Source: Dryas octopetala
Taxonomy: Eukaryota > Streptophyta > Magnoliopsida > Rosales > Rosaceae
Direction of reading: 5' to 3'
Assembly: GCA_963921425.1 (NCBI GenBank)
Contig: OY992837.1
Coordinates: 4,065,896 to 4,129,895 of the forward strand
DNA: 64,000 nt
Shown: positions 1 to 9,091 of the stretch, piece after piece
Layout: the number at the start of each line of letters is the position of its first letter
Numbering within the stretch: the first letter of the stretch is position 1
Translations under genes and position numbers: made by a program
The notes under the pieces: generated by a model
What the model was told of the DNA's origin: nothing
Seen by the model: only the letters and a program-made list of their open reading frames with translations
Database searches by the model: none

Positions 1-381
1 CCGAGCGTCCAGGCACTTGCCAATGCCCAGTTCGAGGGGTACAAGGAACTGCTGGAGGAGATCCGGTCGAAGAGGCCGGACTGGGATTTGTCCTTCATCG
101 GCGAGTCCGACGGCGAGGGGGACACCCAGGAGAGCCAGCAAGAAGACCTTCCTCCTGCTGATCACCGAGCTGCCACCGAGGTAGTCACTTCAGTGACCGA
201 TCCGACGCCGGAGGATCCTCCGCTGCCCGAGTGCGAGCCGACCCCGATTCCCCCAGTCCCCGAATCCGATCCCAATGCTGAGATGCAGATCGGCGGGGTT
301 GAGGTGGTGCAGCTCGGCAAGGAGACGCCCGAGGAGTCCACCGAGCCGATCCAGGAAGGGCCTGCCGAGAGATCTGCATGA
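1..381 (+). CDS. C-terminal end of an ORF antisense to the Tat element (partial)
   Basis: The frame is open from base 1 to a TGA at 379-381, so this is the last 126 codons of a longer ORF entering from the left. The protein begins with a helical-looking stretch (FEGYKELLEEIRSKRPDW). It then becomes acidic and proline-rich, with many Glu, Pro and Asp residues, and ends in ERSA. It is GC-rich like the retroelement and lies between the integrase region and the expected 3' LTR. Additional ORFs in antisense orientation at this position are known from Tat elements such as Grande and Retand. I do not recognise a domain and infer no function. It could instead belong to an unrelated gene fragment, but the base composition and position favour element origin. 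Confidence 0.55.
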   Translation, partial: PSVQALANAQFEGYKELLEEIRSKRPDWDLSFIGESDGEGDTQESQQEDLPPADHRAATEVVTSVTDPTPEDPPLPECEPTPIPPVPESDPNAEMQIGGVEVVQLGKETPEESTEPIQEGPAERSA

Positions 382-920
382 GAGCTCATTTAATTTTCAT
401 GTTGTTTTGTTTTTGTTTTTGTTCCCGAGCCGAAGTGTGGCTCGGGTTTAATTGATTTTGGAACAAAATGTTTGTTTGGATTTAACTTGTTTAATTTTAT
501 CAGTATTTTCTTTTTATGAAACAAGTTGTTGTCAGTTCAGCTCGGAAATTAAGCTAAAGACATAACTAATAACATATGAACAAGAAAAACATAATAAAAG
601 CCAAGGTTCTTTGAGATCGGTTCGGCTTCCCGATCGCAATGAAAAGCAAAGTAATGATAAATTCCAACTTGTCTTCGGATAAGCTTGATAAGCATAATGA
701 AGATAAGCAGGAATTTAAAAACCCAAGTGATCCCGGATAGGCTCGGCATACCCATTGAGATATTTAGGAATTTTGTTTTTTAGGAAAAAATATTCAAACC
801 TACTTTCAGATCGGCTCGGCATGCGCGATGAAAGTTTTGGTTGGAGTGTATATTTTTCCTTTAGAAATATCCTGTTGAACGTTAGGACTGTAGAAAGTCG
901 CTTCGGCTCGGACATGGATT
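382..920. other. Noncoding 3' region of the Tat element
   Basis: No supported ORF. The stretch is AT-rich and punctuated by short GC-rich pieces ending in CGGCTCGGC-like motifs, near 618-640, 728-750 and 808-828. These look like decayed, widely spaced relatives of the 71-bp units that follow. It lies between the antisense ORF and the tandem array. Confidence 0.5.
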
Positions 921-1275
921 TTTATAGACCTAATAAGTCTGTACCATGTCGAGCATCGGGCCGAAAGTGGCGCGCCAGCTCGGCACAGGAGTTTATAGAC
1001 CTGATGAGTCTGTACCATGTCGAGCATCGGGCCGAAAGTGGCGCGCCAGCTCGGCACAGGAGTTTATAGACCTGATGAGTCTGTACCATGTCGAGCATCG
1101 GGCCGAAAGTGGCGCGCCAGCTCGGCACAGGAGTTTATAGACCTGATGAGTCTGTAATATGCCGAGCGTCGGGCCGAAAGTGGCGCGCCAGCTCGACACA
1201 TGAGTTTATAGACCTGATGAGTCTGTAATGTACCGAGCGTCGGGCCGAAAATGGCACTTCGGCTCGGCACATGGG
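921..1275. repeat. 71-bp tandem repeat, five units, in the Tat 3' region
   Basis: The anchor TTTATAGACC recurs at 921 (with a TAATAAG variant after it), 992, 1063, 1134 and 1205, always 71 bp apart, and a last partial copy starts at 1276. Units 2 to 4 are nearly identical. Units 1 and 5 diverge at the edges, as expected for an array maintained by unequal exchange. Each unit holds the core GGGCCGAAAGTGGCGCGCC and a GCTCGGCAC motif. Tandem arrays between integrase and the 3' LTR are a known feature of Tat elements and have seeded satellite DNA in other plants. Confidence 0.95.
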
Positions 1276-1450
1276 TTTATTATTTTTTCGAAGGGAACAC
1301 TTAGATCTTTCCTCTTTGTTGAAAGTGTATAGGAGTAGAGTCCCCAGTGTTTTCTTCGAAAAATAAGAAGAAGATGAGTCAAAATGTGTTCATCCTTTCA
1401 TTGATTGGAATGAGTGTTAGGTCGGACAGTCCCCGATCCTAACTACATTT

Positions 1451-2674
1451 TTACTGATAATAAGTCTTCAAGTGTTCAGCGTTCCAGCTATGCTTGAGAG
1501 GCTTCCCAGCCAGAGTGGCCAAGTTGTAAGTGCCAGGCTTGACTATGCCTGTAATTCTGTATGGTCCGGTCCAGTTCGGATCGAATGAGCTCTCATTGAC
1601 GGCAAGGGGATTCTTCTTCATGACGAGACTGCCTAATCCGAAGCTCCTGGGCCTGACCCTTTGGTTGTAGTATTTGGCTACCCTCTGTTGGTAAGCGGCT
1701 CGGCAGAGATTGGCGTCGGTTCGCCTCTCCTCGATCATGTCTAGGCCGAGCCTTAGTCCGATGTCATTATTCTCGGGATTGTACGTACCGGTCCGGAATG
1801 AAGAAGTCCCCATTTCGACCGGGACGACAGCGTCAGTTCCGAATGCCAATGCGTAAGGTGTTTCCTTCGTGGAGTTGCGATAGGAAGTTTGGTAAGACCA
1901 AAGCACCTCTGGCAAGAGTTCAGGCCAATTTTCCTTAGCACTATCAAGCTTAGTCTTTAGGGTCTTCTTGATGATCTTGTTGATGGCCTCGACCTGTCCG
2001 TTCGACTGCGGATGGTAAGGAGCGGTGAAGCGCAAGTTGATGTTCAGACGTGAACAAAAACTCCTGAATTTGTTGCAGTCGAACTGCTTGCCATTGTCCG
2101 CAATGATGGTGTGCGGCATGCCGAACCGGCATATGATGTTCTTCCAGACGAAGGTCTCCATCCGCTCGGCCGTGGTAGTGGCTAGGGGCTCGGCTTCGGC
2201 CCACTTGGTGAAGTAGTCGACTGCTACTACGGCCATGGTGACTTGCCCTTTCGCTTTCGGCATAGGGCCGATCAGATCGAGTCCCCACTGCGCGAATGGC
2301 CAGGGACTGGATATGGAGGTCAGCAACTGGGGAGGTTGATGGGGGACTGCGGCAAATTGCTGGCATTTGATACAAGCGCGAGAGAGATGATCCGCGTCTT
2401 TGTTCAGCGTCGGCCAAAAGTAGCCCTGCCGGATCGTCTTGTAGGCGAGGGCTCTTCCTCCGGAGTGGTTTCCGCATATCCCCTCGTGAATTTCTCTCAG
2501 CACATCCTGGCCTTCTTGGGGAGTGACACACCGCAAGTAGGGCAGGGAGAAACTTCTCTTGTAGAGCTGACCATCGATGATGCTGAACCGAGCCGACCTT
2601 GTCTTGACGAGACGTGCCTTGTCCCTCTCTGGGGGGAGGATCCCGGAGACCAAGTAGCTGATGATCGGCGTCAT
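1451..2674 (-). CDS. Retrotransposon integrase segment of the Tat polyprotein
   Basis: 407 codons in the same frame as the upstream gag-pol ORF, separated only by TGA at 2675-2677. A zinc-binding HHCC module comes first (HEGICGNH then CIKC). The catalytic core follows, with Asp in GLDLIGPM, Asp in IIADNGKQFD and Glu in the NGQVEAINK segment, giving the DDE triad. The C-terminal part includes WTGPYRITGI, typical of Gypsy integrases. The product inserts element cDNA into the genome. An independent start at 2674 is unlikely; in the family this is the tail of the polyprotein. The stop sits where relatives usually carry tryptophan, so a TGG to TGA change is the likely cause. Confidence 0.9.
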   Translation of the reverse strand: MTPIISYLVSGILPPERDKARLVKTRSARFSIIDGQLYKRSFSLPYLRCVTPQEGQDVLREIHEGICGNHSGGRALAYKTIRQGYFWPTLNKDADHLSRACIKCQQFAAVPHQPPQLLTSISSPWPFAQWGLDLIGPMPKAKGQVTMAVVAVDYFTKWAEAEPLATTTAERMETFVWKNIICRFGMPHTIIADNGKQFDCNKFRSFCSRLNINLRFTAPYHPQSNGQVEAINKIIKKTLKTKLDSAKENWPELLPEVLWSYQTSYRNSTKETPYALAFGTDAVVPVEMGTSSFRTGTYNPENNDIGLRLGLDMIEERRTDANLCRAAYQQRVAKYYNQRVRPRSFGLGSLVMKKNPLAVNESSFDPNWTGPYRITGIVKPGTYNLATLAGKPLKHSWNAEHLKTYYQ

Positions 2675-5600
2675 TCAGTTCGGCTCGGCCTCGGTCTGCA
2701 TAACGGCGGCCTCGTTTTCGGCGGTGCTAGGTCTGTCCAGAATTTCAACTGGAACGTGCCTAGCGGATCCGGTGTCCGTGGCCGAAGCCAGGCGTGCCAA
2801 GGCGTCGGCTCTGCAGTTTTCTGCCCTCGGGATTTGGGATATTTTGTATTCGTGGAAGTTCCCGAGCAGCAAACGGGTCTTCTCGAGATAGGCAGTCATG
2901 CTAGGCTCTCGAGTCTCATACTCTCCCAAAATCTGGTTGGCAATGAGTTGGGAGTCGCTGAAGATGTTCAGTTTGGTCGCGCCGAGCTCCCTTGCTAGTC
3001 TGAGTCCGGCGATGAGCGCCTCATACTCTGCTTCATTGTTAGACGCCTGGAATCTGAAGCGAAGAGCATACTCCATCACAACCTGTTCTGGGGAGATCAG
3101 AACAAGCCCGGCTCCACTTCCCATGGCGTTGGAAGATCCGTCCACGTAGAGGGTCCAGGTGAGGAGATCAGCCTGGCTGCGATCATCGTTCGTGTTCGGA
3201 TCAGACGCGGTTTGTGTAGCGTCGGCGCGCGGTGGGTTTTCCGTCGGGGTGGTCGACTCACAGATGAAGTCTGACATGGCTTGACCTTTGATGGCCGTCC
3301 TGGGACGGTAGATGATGTCAAACTCGCCGAGCTCGATCGACCACTTGATGAGCCGACCCGAAGTTTCGGGCTTTGCCAGGATTTGTCTGAGCGGCTGATC
3401 GGTCAAGACGACGATTGAGTGAGCCTGGAAGTAGGGCCTTAATTTCCGAGCCGAGCTGACCAGGGCGAGAGCCATCTTCTCGAATTTTGGATACCTGGTC
3501 TCGGCATCGGCGAGGGCTCGGCTCGTATAGAAGACCGGGTGTTGTACACCGCCGACCTCTCTCACCAGAACTGAGCTGAGAGCCGAGTCAGAGACAGAGA
3601 GGTAGAGAAAAAGTTCTTCACCTTCCTCTGGTTTGGATAATATGGGAGGTTCCCCCATGTGGCTTTTCAGGTCTTGAAAGGCCTGCTCGCATTGGGGGGT
3701 CCATTCTATGCCCTTCCCTGCTCCCCGTAAAGCTTTGAAGAAAGGGAGGCACCGGTCAGTGGACTTCGAGATGAACCGGTTCAGGGCGGCGACTCTTCCA
3801 GTCAGACTCTGGATTTCCTTGCGTGTCATTGGGGGCTTCATGTTGATCAAAGCCTGGATCTTCTCCGGATTGGCCTCGATCCCCCGTTGGCTGACCAGAT
3901 AGCCAAGGAATTTGCCTGACCGAACTCCAAAGACACACTTGGTGGGGTTCAGCCGCATCTGATATTCTTTTAGGACTCCGAACATGTCTGCGAGGTCCCT
4001 GACGTGATCGTCCGCTTTGATGCTTTTGACCAGCATGTCATCCACGTAAACCTCTACGGATTTGCCTATGGAAGATCTGAACATGTGGTTGACCAGCCTT
4101 TGGTAGGTGGCTCCGGCGTTTTTGAGACCGAAGGGCATGACATTGTAGCAGTACATGCCGCGATCCGTTATGAAAGATGTGCCTTCCTGGTCGAATTTGT
4201 GCATGAGGATCTGGTTATACCCAGAATAGGCGTCCATGAAACTGAGGAGCCGATGTCCAGCTGTTGCATCGACGAGCTGATCTATTCTGGGCAAGGGAAA
4301 GCTGTCCTTGGGACAAGCCCTGTTCAGGTCGGTGAAGTCCACGCACATCTTCCACTTCCCGTTGTTCTTTTTCACCATGACCACGTTGGCAAGCCAGTCG
4401 GGATAGTTGACCTCCCGGATGAACCCGTTGTTTTGCAACTTGGTTACCTCTTCAGCCATGGCGGCGTATCGGACCGGATCATATGACCTCCTCTTCTGAC
4501 GGACCGGTTTGCATCCCGGGTCGATGTTCAGCCTGTGGGTGATCACGTCAGACGATATGCCTGGCATGTCATCGTAAGACCAGGCGAACACTTCCGCATT
4601 TGCACGGAGGAAGTCGATTATGGCAGAACGTTGCTCGGGGCTGATCTGAGTCCCCACTCGGACGAGCCGATCTGGGGTATTGTCCGAGATCGGCACTTCC
4701 TCCCAGGCCTCGACGGGAAGGGGCAGAGATTCTGGGTTCGGCTCGAAAGTGAAGTCGAATGTTTCCGCCCTCGGCCACCTGCCCGAATCGGCGATGGAGT
4801 CAAGTTCCTGCGAGTTCGGCAGCTGACCCTTCTGCTTGATCGAAGCGGCGTAGCAAGACCGAGCTGAGCACTGGTCTCCCTGAATGATAATGCAATCGTC
4901 GCCCACCGGACATTTGATGAGGAGGTTGGCGTAGTGGACGATACAGTCGAGGTCGACCAGAGCTGGTCTGCCCAGAATGATGTTGTAGGCTGATGGCCGC
5001 TTGACGACGATGAAGTACGTCATGCAAGTCTTCTTGATCGGTCCCTTCCCGAGCGAAAGGGGAAGGTAGATGTGTCCGAGGGGCTGAACCACCTCTCCCC
5101 CGAACCCGACCAAGGCGGGAGTGTCGGTCTCCAGCTTATCCTCGCCGATGCCCATCTGCGCGAACGCAGAATGGTAGAGAATGTTGACTGAGCTCCCCCC
5201 ATCGACGAAGGAGCGTGCAATGGTGGTCCCGGCCACCTCAGCCACTATGACGACCGGATCATAGTGGGGGAAGATGATCTCATTCGCCTCGTTCGGCTCA
5301 AAGGTGACCGGTGCCCAGTCTTTCCGTTGTCTTTTGGAAGTGCTGGGCTGACCTGCCTGGATCGACAGGGACTCGTGGGCTTGAGCCGCCTGTCTGACAT
5401 ACTCCTTCTGGGATCGGTTCGAGCTTCCCACGAAGGTTGGGCCCCCGCCAATTGATCCGATCGCGGCATCCCTGACATCGATGGTGTTGGTGGGCTTCTT
5501 CGGCGCGGCCTTGGGTACCCTAGGCCCGCCGGCCAGGAATTGATTGATCTTACCCGCCCGGGCAAGAGTCTCAATTCCGTCGCGGAGAGCGTAGCAGTCG

Positions 5601-6940
5601 CCCGTGACGTGGCCGTGATTGGAATGGTACTTGCAGAAGACGCCCTCCCTGATTTGGTCTGGGGGTGGTCCCTTGATCTCCCTTGCAGCTGGGAGCTGGT
5701 CCTTGACCTTGGAGAAGATCGTCTCCAGACCGGCGTTTAGGGGAGTGTACTCCGTGTATTGGATGAACTTGGGCCCCTTGCCCAGAAGTTGGCGTGGTTC
5801 CTCGGTCCTGGTCTTCTTGGATTGGACCTGGGGTTTGGGGCTTGCAACCTCTCCCTCCTTCCTCTTGGCTGAGGTCGGCATGGGATTCAGGGCCTCCACC
5901 TGGGCATCCCACTCCTCAGCCCGCGCCCACTTAGTGGCTTCAGCAGAAAGCTCATCATAAGTAGAGGGAGGGTTCCTCATCAGGTGGGAGCGGAGCCCCC
6001 CGGCGAGCAGACCTTGCATAAGGGCGTTCTTAGCCGATCTGTCGTCGCAATCGTCGCACTTCGTGTACTCGATGTTGAAGCGGATCAGATAGACCTTGAG
6101 GCTTTCCCCTTCCTGTTGTTTGATAAGCGACATATCGTTCAAGTTGTAGAGTCGTTCGGATACAACCCGATATCTCGCCAGGAAGGCCCTCCGGAGGTCG
6201 GAGAAGGAGTCGATGGAGTTGGGCTGGAGGGTCCGGAACCAACCCCGAGCCGATCCCTTCAAGGTTGAAGGAAAAATTCGGCACTTAGTGGCTTCAAACG
6301 CCTGGCGGGCTTCCATGGCGTACCTGAAGCTGTCAAGATGATCGTACGGATCCTTGGTTCCGTCGTACTGATCCATCTTGGGAGGCTTGGTGTCCCGGGA
6401 GACCTCAGCATCCATGATTCTGCTGATGTACGGGAGGGGAAGCTCTTCCCCGTGGTCGGCTCTACCGGTGTACCCCCTGGAGACCTCGACCTGGCCGAGC
6501 CGATCGTGGACGCTCCGGATTTGGTTTTGTACCAGGGTTCGGACCAAATTTTCCACGTCGGGAGTGGTCGGCTCGGCTTGATTCTCCCCCGAGCGTTCGG
6601 TTCGATCACCGAGTCTCTCGCTCACTGGTTGGCGGGTGATCCTTTCACTGAGTGGACGACGGTCAGACATGACCATAGTATCTCCCAATCGCTCCGCGGC
6701 GGATCGTCTCCCCGAATGAGTGTCCGATGTGGAGGGGCCTTGACTAATGGTGGGACCAAGTCTGCTTCTGACTGGCACCCTGGGTTCAGTCGAACCAGTT
6801 GGGTTAACATCCCCCAACCTGGATCGGATTGGAGGTCGTTGATCCGTGCCCGGCTCGGCACGGTCTCCTCCCAGACCTTCGGGAGAGTGTTTCCTGAAGG
6901 CCGCCTGCTTCTGCTGGAGGAGGCGGTGGGCTCTCAAGAA
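2675..6940 (-). CDS. Gag (C-terminal part), protease, reverse transcriptase and dual RNase H of the Tat element
   Basis: About 1,420 codons open between TAG at 6941-6943 and TGA at 2675-2677. In order: the retrotransposon gag domain (near 6300-5900, with GWFRTLQPNSIDSFSDLRRAF); a zinc knuckle of the variant C-x2-H-x4-H-x4-C type (CKYHSNHGHVTGDC, near 5600-5640); an aspartic protease with DGGSS in place of the usual DTG/DSG (near 5200); reverse transcriptase with the YVDD active site (near 4035-4055); the degenerate RNase H (near 3600-3300); and the active-looking second RNase H (near 3160-2800). The products package, mature and copy the element RNA. No frameshift is visible across about 4.2 kb, so the copy is recent or only lightly decayed. 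Confidence 0.93.
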   Translation of the reverse strand, partial: FLRAHRLLQQKQAAFRKHSPEGLGGDRAEPGTDQRPPIRSRLGDVNPTGSTEPRVPVRSRLGPTISQGPSTSDTHSGRRSAAERLGDTMVMSDRRPLSERITRQPVSERLGDRTERSGENQAEPTTPDVENLVRTLVQNQIRSVHDRLGQVEVSRGYTGRADHGEELPLPYISRIMDAEVSRDTKPPKMDQYDGTKDPYDHLDSFRYAMEARQAFEATKCRIFPSTLKGSARGWFRTLQPNSIDSFSDLRRAFLARYRVVSERLYNLNDMSLIKQQEGESLKVYLIRFNIEYTKCDDCDDRSAKNALMQGLLAGGLRSHLMRNPPSTYDELSAEATKWARAEEWDAQVEALNPMPTSAKRKEGEVASPKPQVQSKKTRTEEPRQLLGKGPKFIQYTEYTPLNAGLETIFSKVKDQLPAAREIKGPPPDQIREGVFCKYHSNHGHVTGDCYALRDGIETLARAGKINQFLAGGPRVPKAAPKKPTNTIDVRDAAIGSIGGGPTFVGSSNRSQKEYVRQAAQAHESLSIQAGQPSTSKRQRKDWAPVTFEPNEANEIIFPHYDPVVIVAEVAGTTIARSFVDGGSSVNILYHSAFAQMGIGEDKLETDTPALVGFGGEVVQPLGHIYLPLSLGKGPIKKTCMTYFIVVKRPSAYNIILGRPALVDLDCIVHYANLLIKCPVGDDCIIIQGDQCSARSCYAASIKQKGQLPNSQELDSIADSGRWPRAETFDFTFEPNPESLPLPVEAWEEVPISDNTPDRLVRVGTQISPEQRSAIIDFLRANAEVFAWSYDDMPGISSDVITHRLNIDPGCKPVRQKRRSYDPVRYAAMAEEVTKLQNNGFIREVNYPDWLANVVMVKKNNGKWKMCVDFTDLNRACPKDSFPLPRIDQLVDATAGHRLLSFMDAYSGYNQILMHKFDQEGTSFITDRGMYCYNVMPFGLKNAGATYQRLVNHMFRSSIGKSVEVYVDDMLVKSIKADDHVRDLADMFGVLKEYQMRLNPTKCVFGVRSGKFLGYLVSQRGIEANPEKIQALINMKPPMTRKEIQSLTGRVAALNRFISKSTDRCLPFFKALRGAGKGIEWTPQCEQAFQDLKSHMGEPPILSKPEEGEELFLYLSVSDSALSSVLVREVGGVQHPVFYTSRALADAETRYPKFEKMALALVSSARKLRPYFQAHSIVVLTDQPLRQILAKPETSGRLIKWSIELGEFDIIYRPRTAIKGQAMSDFICESTTPTENPPRADATQTASDPNTNDDRSQADLLTWTLYVDGSSNAMGSGAGLVLISPEQVVMEYALRFRFQASNNEAEYEALIAGLRLARELGATKLNIFSDSQLIANQILGEYETREPSMTAYLEKTRLLLGNFHEYKISQIPRAENCRADALARLASATDTGSARHVPVEILDRPSTAENEAAVMQTEAEPN

Positions 6941-7390
6941 CTAGGCCTGCTCGGCCGGAGGCATGTCCTCGAAGCCCGAAAATATGTGATCCGTGCTTTC
7001 CCGGGCCGACCGGTCGTCCACGTAGGCTGGGGTGCTTTGCCGAGAAGGAGACGGTGAGAAGACCTCCTGCTCGGCTCGGGTTTGGCGCGATCGGAAACCT
7101 GATCCTCCACTGTTCTCGAGCTGAACACGATGGCGTGCAAGTTCTCCGGCCAGCTCGGCCTGTTTTGCGAGCAGCTCATTATTCTGCTTCAGGAGTGCAT
7201 TCTCAGCGGCTAGATGTCGCTGGCTCTCCTTAAGGAGTTTGTGAGCAGCCCTGATTTTTGAGGGACCTTTGGGTTTTGGTGTCCTGGGGAGTTGTGCTCC
7301 CCTCGTCTTCTCAGGTGTCTCAGGCTGATGTTGTTCATCATTCTGAGACGCTCCTGAAGAAGAACTACTGTCACGAAAGATGGTAGCCAT
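6941..7390 (-). CDS. Gag N-terminal segment of the Tat element, ended by in-frame TAG
   Basis: The ATG at 7390-7388 (MATIFRDSSSS) lies 60 bp after the primer binding site and is the best polyprotein start. The 149-residue segment has a Ser/Gln/Pro-rich head, then a charged helical stretch (KLLKESQRHLAAENALLKQN) with coiled-coil character, then a low-complexity linker. It ends in PPAEQA and TAG; the next ORF continues in exactly the same frame two codons later. A CAG to TAG transition would explain the stop. Programmed read-through cannot be excluded, but the bases after the stop do not match the known CARYYA read-through context. Confidence 0.8.
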   Translation of the reverse strand: MATIFRDSSSSSGASQNDEQHQPETPEKTRGAQLPRTPKPKGPSKIRAAHKLLKESQRHLAAENALLKQNNELLAKQAELAGELARHRVQLENSGGSGFRSRQTRAEQEVFSPSPSRQSTPAYVDDRSARESTDHIFSGFEDMPPAEQA

Positions 7391-7450
7391 GATGACTTGT
7401 GTGAAGGAAGAGCGCACTTGCGATGATGAACACAACGGCTGAAGTCGATT

Positions 7451-7468
7451 TTCCCACAGACGACGCCA
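7451..7468 (-). other. Primer binding site of the Tat element
   Basis: On the minus strand the site reads TGGCGTCGTCTGTGGGAA, three bases after the inferred LTR end. It starts with TGG, complementary to a tRNA CCA end, and resembles sites seen in plant Tat elements. The primer tRNA is not determined here. Confidence 0.7.
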
Positions 7469-7471
7469 ATC

Positions 7472-8530
7472 TGTTGATGCAAATTCTCGTGAGGTAGATG
7501 CAACAACGTAGAGATGATGACCTGGCTGATCCGAAGCCCTGCTGGATGATGACGTGAATGTTGATTGGGATCTTCCTGTAGACAAACACAAGATCAAAGG
7601 AGATGGACCGGTGTGGTACCAGCCGAACACGCTCCGATGATGAAATCAGTGATGGTGTTTGATGATAGGTGAGGAAGAACAAAGGATGAAGAGTGGGAAG
7701 AACAAGGCAAATGTTCTGGGTTATTCTCAGCAAGTTGGGTATGCTCTTTGGAGAGTGGGAATTTTTGTGTAAGTGTTTCTGTGGATGGATTGATAGATTG
7801 ATCCCCCCCTTTGTGCATATATGGTGTCTTATATAGGCAAAGGAAGACTGGATGAGTAAGTTACCTGCATGTGAATGAATGGTTGCCAGAGACCCACGCG
7901 CCTGGTCAGAACTAGTTGCATGCACAACCACTCACTTCCTCAGCATTCAATGCTGCATTGAATGCTCCATTAAATGCAAGGTTGGAAGGTTCAGACAAAC
8001 TACCTCAATAGTCATGAATGCAGGCTGGATATTCCATCTGTCAGAGGATTTGTGTCAGGTGCATTCAAGTGTGGCGGTTCATCCCAACGTGATCTTCCCA
8101 GGAATGGCGGCGGAGAGCCGAGCCGACCCGAACACACGTTTTTATGCGTATACATGAAGCCCGTGTGTGATCGGATCGGACATGGGATTCCAGGCCGAGC
8201 CGGTCCAGTAGATAGGGGTCCCTCCGAGCCCTAACTAGTCGACTCCAGAACTCGGAAGGAAATTATCTCTGTGCCGAGCCGAGCCGAGCCGAACCGGGAT
8301 GACCATGGAAAGATGAACACTCAATCCCTTGAAGGTCATCGGTTCGGCTCGGACCGGACATGGAGGACTCGGCATGGAGACCCGAGCTGAGCTGGCGGAG
8401 GAAGTGCTGAGTAGTGATGATGTGGAGGTCAAAGTCTGACCACTGAAAGTCAACTCCAAGGTTGGTTTTGACCAGCCACGTGTCGAGCCATGATTGGCTG
8501 TTTGGATCGGTGTGGGTTTTCCCACAAACA
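7472..8530 (-). repeat. 5' LTR of the Tat element (inferred ends)
   Basis: On the plus strand the LTR begins TGTTGATGC, directly beside the primer binding site, and is inferred to end in CCCACAAACA, giving TGTT...AACA termini and about 1,059 bp. The 7472 end is well supported by the binding site. The 8530 end rests on the CA terminus and the drop in GC content and loss of GGCTCGGC motifs beyond it. A CCGAG pentamer run occurs near 8275-8300. The partner LTR is outside the window, so neither the target duplication nor LTR identity can be tested; GTAGG (8531-8535) is the candidate duplication. Confidence 0.65.
7828..7837 (-). promoter_or_regulatory. Probable TATA box of the Tat LTR promoter
   Basis: The minus strand reads CCTATATAAG inside the LTR, about 360 bp upstream of the LTR end that precedes gag. 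Position and sequence fit the U3/R promoter of a plant LTR. Transcription start not determined. Confidence 0.55.
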
Positions 8531-8535
8531 GTAGG

Positions 8536-9091
8536 CATGTACTATCTGCTAGGAAAATTTGGATTCAAAGATGCAATCCTATGGTTGATGGCAGTAACTC
8601 ATGCATTAGAATTGAATTCTGGTTGCAGATATGACAGAACAAAATGGCTAAATCATATATAGGGTAACACATTGGCTGATGGTGGTGGCGAGGGGTTGAC
8701 TATGTGGGGAGACTCTATTAATAGCACATTGAAGTAGCCAGTCCAAAGGTGTAAGTGTAGAGGCTGAAAATGTAGTTTTGTGCTCAAAACTCCACCTCAC
8801 ATGGGACTCTTCATTTGAGTGGTCATATATGTGTACGTGTGACTTTTAATTTAGGTGATCAGAATTTTTATGTATGATCATGTTAAACTAAATTAGCGAT
8901 TTTGTATAATTGCACACAATGTGGTATACATGTAGATAGAACTAAAACTTATCTATCCGAACATAGAATAAGATTGATCTCAGAGGTAAGATTATCAGAA
9001 GGTTGTGCTGATCCTTGAGGAGAGATGACTGTTTTATCAGTATGCCAATAGGTGTTTTCACCAAGTTTGAAAATATTGTCAAATTTAGAAG
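8536..9091. other. Intergenic, no gene recognised
   Basis: AT-rich sequence with only short frames and no recognisable protein or RNA gene. It follows the inferred right end of the Tat element. Confidence 0.5.

Larger units (their letters stand above)
1..8530 (-). mobile_element. Ty3/Gypsy LTR retrotransposon, Tat lineage (Retand-like), 3' end outside window
   Basis: Read on the minus strand, the order is 5' LTR, primer binding site, gag, protease, reverse transcriptase, RNase H, a second RNase H and integrase, then a repeat-rich 3' region with an antisense ORF. The second RNase H (YVDGSS, NNEAEYEAL and FSDSQLI motifs), placed between the usual RNase H and integrase, is the hallmark of Tat elements. 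In the first RNase H the usual catalytic DAS motif reads SVS (YLSVSDSALS), as expected when the added RNase H has taken over. Gag, pol and integrase share one frame broken by TAG (6941-6943) and TGA (2675-2677). The motif GGCTCGGC and its variants recur throughout the element. The 3' LTR would lie left of base 1. The element is GC-richer than its surroundings. Confidence 0.9.

Noticed and set aside
921-1275. CRISPR-like array
   Set aside because: Units are contiguous 71-bp tandem repeats without unique spacers, in a plant retroelement.
2243-2998. 251-codon plus-strand frame inside the Tat element
   Set aside because: It is the mirror of the well-supported integrase and RNase H coding strand; GC-rich coding sequence often leaves such open antisense frames.
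6941-6943. Programmed stop-codon read-through at the gag TAG
   Set aside because: The following bases do not fit the known CARYYA context and a second stop exists downstream; decay is simpler, though sibling copies would decide.
6338-7057. 239-codon plus-strand frame over gag
   Set aside because: Shadow of the gag frame; no domain and no start context.
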